A DNA stretch of 64,000 bases from Amphritea opalescens (GTDB taxonomy: Bacteria > Pseudomonadota > Gammaproteobacteria > Pseudomonadales > Balneatricaceae), in contig NZ_RQXW01000001.1 in the NCBI RefSeq assembly GCF_003957515.1, forward strand, positions 186,001 through 250,000. Reading direction: 5' to 3'. Position 1 is the stretch's first letter, and every line of letters starts with the position of its first letter. The translations under genes were made by a program, and so were the position numbers. Below, in pieces: positions 63,304 through 64,000 of the stretch. Below the pieces are notes generated by a model that was not told where the DNA came from, ran no database searches, and was given only the letters and a program-made list of their open reading frames with translations.

Positions 63304-63410
63304 GAGAACATAAAAAAACTGCCCGGTGGGAAGGGGTTCCGCCGGGCAGTTCAGATGTAGCTTATTACGTTGATGTATTAATTTAGAGACGCTTGTTGAG
63401 GTAAAGTTCA
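63304..63410 (-). repeat. Tandem 107-bp unit, copy 2 (possible small RNA gene)
   Basis: Second copy, 210 bases from the first. The hairpin and the words ACGTTGATGT and TAAAGTTCA are conserved; the promoter-like region is TTTACC-N16-AATTAA, with a weaker -10. Confidence 0.6.
63312..63350 (-). terminator. Leftward terminator in repeat copy 2
   Basis: Same ACTGCCCGG/CCGGGCAGT stem (63318-63326 and 63342-63350) with a loop one base shorter; seven T follow on the minus strand. Confidence 0.85.
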
Positions 63411-63887
63411 TAAAAAAGATAAATTTATTTAAAATAACTGCAACATATTGATTTATATATATTTTTTTTGTAATTATGGTTTCTGATGGTCTCAAGCTAA
63501 CGCTAATGTCGGGGTAAGGGCATCGGTTCTATGCGTTAATGTCGCTGTCGGGAGACGATATCACTTTTAGCGTATAGGTATCAATACAGAGTACCGCAAG
63601 TATGTTTTTTAGATCTATTAACCATGGCGTTCGGGAGTCGTTGCGCTGGATACGAATATGCCGATAGGCTGACTAGGAGTAGATAGGCGAGCAGATGGAT
63701 AGAATGATGGGTTATCTGTTAGCCAGATCAACCGATGAGCAAGACAGGCATAACGCAGTCATGGTTTTGAGTGATGAGGGGGCGTACGAGGCGTGATATA
63801 AATGCCCAAGTATTAACAGGCCAACGGTAAACGTCGGCCGGTTAGCATTCAGGCACTCTTTTCAGCGATTAACTTCGTTAAGCGAGC
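63411..63887. other. Gene-free stretch between the repeats and folE
   Basis: AT-rich at 63411-63480, then mixed. A 34-codon frame at 63695-63799 has no convincing ribosome site. Nothing else recognised. Confidence 0.5.
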
Positions 63888-64000
63888 TTAGTTAATCAGC
63901 GTAAGGAATTCGCTACGAGTCGGCTGACTCTTACGGAATGACCCGAGCATCATGGAGGTTTTCATGCTGCTGTTCTGTTTTTCCACACCACGCATCATCA
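63888..64000 (-). CDS. folE: GTP cyclohydrolase I, C-terminal end (cut by window edge)
   Basis: The last 37 codons on the minus strand read [15 protein letters not shown], then [21 protein letters not shown] and stop at 63888. This is the C-terminal FolE signature (CMMMRGVxKQNS, SxxLGxFRxxxxTRxEFLxLI). FolE converts GTP to dihydroneopterin triphosphate, the first step to folate. The rest lies beyond the window. Confidence 0.87.
   Translation of the reverse strand, partial: MMRGVEKQNSSMKTSMMLGSFRKSQPTRSEFLTLIN

Noticed and set aside
63094-63410. Identification of the tandem units as PrrF or another named RNA family
   Set aside because: Only the tandem arrangement is similar; I see no sequence match that would support a named family, and no iron-regulator site was recognised.

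Overview
The window looks like a chromosomal segment of a marine-type gammaproteobacterium, probably of the Oceanospirillales. That placement is inferred from gene content (RlmF, DUF3301, DUF1127, a sigma-32 promoter on htpG, TctABC, a type III Orn/Lys decarboxylase); no taxonomic marker is present. I found no rRNA, tRNA, insertion sequence, integrase or CRISPR array. Two frameshifted gene remnants are present.

Layout. 1-6750: periplasmic rhodanese and DsrE-like sulfur-handling proteins, a LON-domain protein overlapping a methyltransferase, DUF3301/EamA, DUF599, and htpG behind a textbook heat-shock promoter. 7260-13900: a homoprotocatechuate (4-hydroxyphenylacetate) meta-cleavage operon hpaH-I-G1-G2-E-F, divergent from an unclassified multispan transporter; hpaD and hpaBC are absent. 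14150-33400: accessory material, including a broken DUF6434 gene, a cupin/SDR pair divergent from an HxlR regulator, an unknown lipoprotein pair, an excalibur membrane protein, a flavin-binding protein with GST and LysR, a ferric reductase-like protein, Fe-ADH, MarC, a SLC13 carrier, an M15 peptidase, a broken zinc-ribbon gene, YnfA, DUF1272, DinB and a Bcr/CflA pump.

33550-47500 is the most interesting block: a class III aminotransferase, two paralogous LuxR-type regulators, a universal stress protein with a tripartite tricarboxylate transporter (tctCBA), an aldehyde dehydrogenase, an outer-membrane porin, and a translationally coupled pair of AGXT2L-type phospho-lyase and APH-fold kinase. 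Three intergenic sites of the form ATCAACC-N4-GGTTGAT lie in front of the aminotransferase, the usp-tct operon and the porin/luxR pair. I read this as one regulon that takes up and degrades a hydroxylated amine (amino alcohol or hydroxylysine-like) by phosphorylation, phosphate/ammonia elimination and aldehyde oxidation. tyrS sits inside this block as a housekeeping gene.

47670-64000: LysR/SnoaL pair, succinate-semialdehyde-type dehydrogenase, PAS-GGDEF-EAL protein, an hpaR-like MarR regulator about 40 kb from the hpa operon but sharing an AT-rich promoter motif with it, EamA, rlmF, a MocR regulator with three CAGTACAG sites, DUF1127, a CBS protein, an Orn/Lys decarboxylase with a switch-like leader, a degenerate GGDEF protein, hisC, a tandem 107-bp duplication carrying leftward terminators (possible twin small RNAs), and the 3' end of folE at the right edge.
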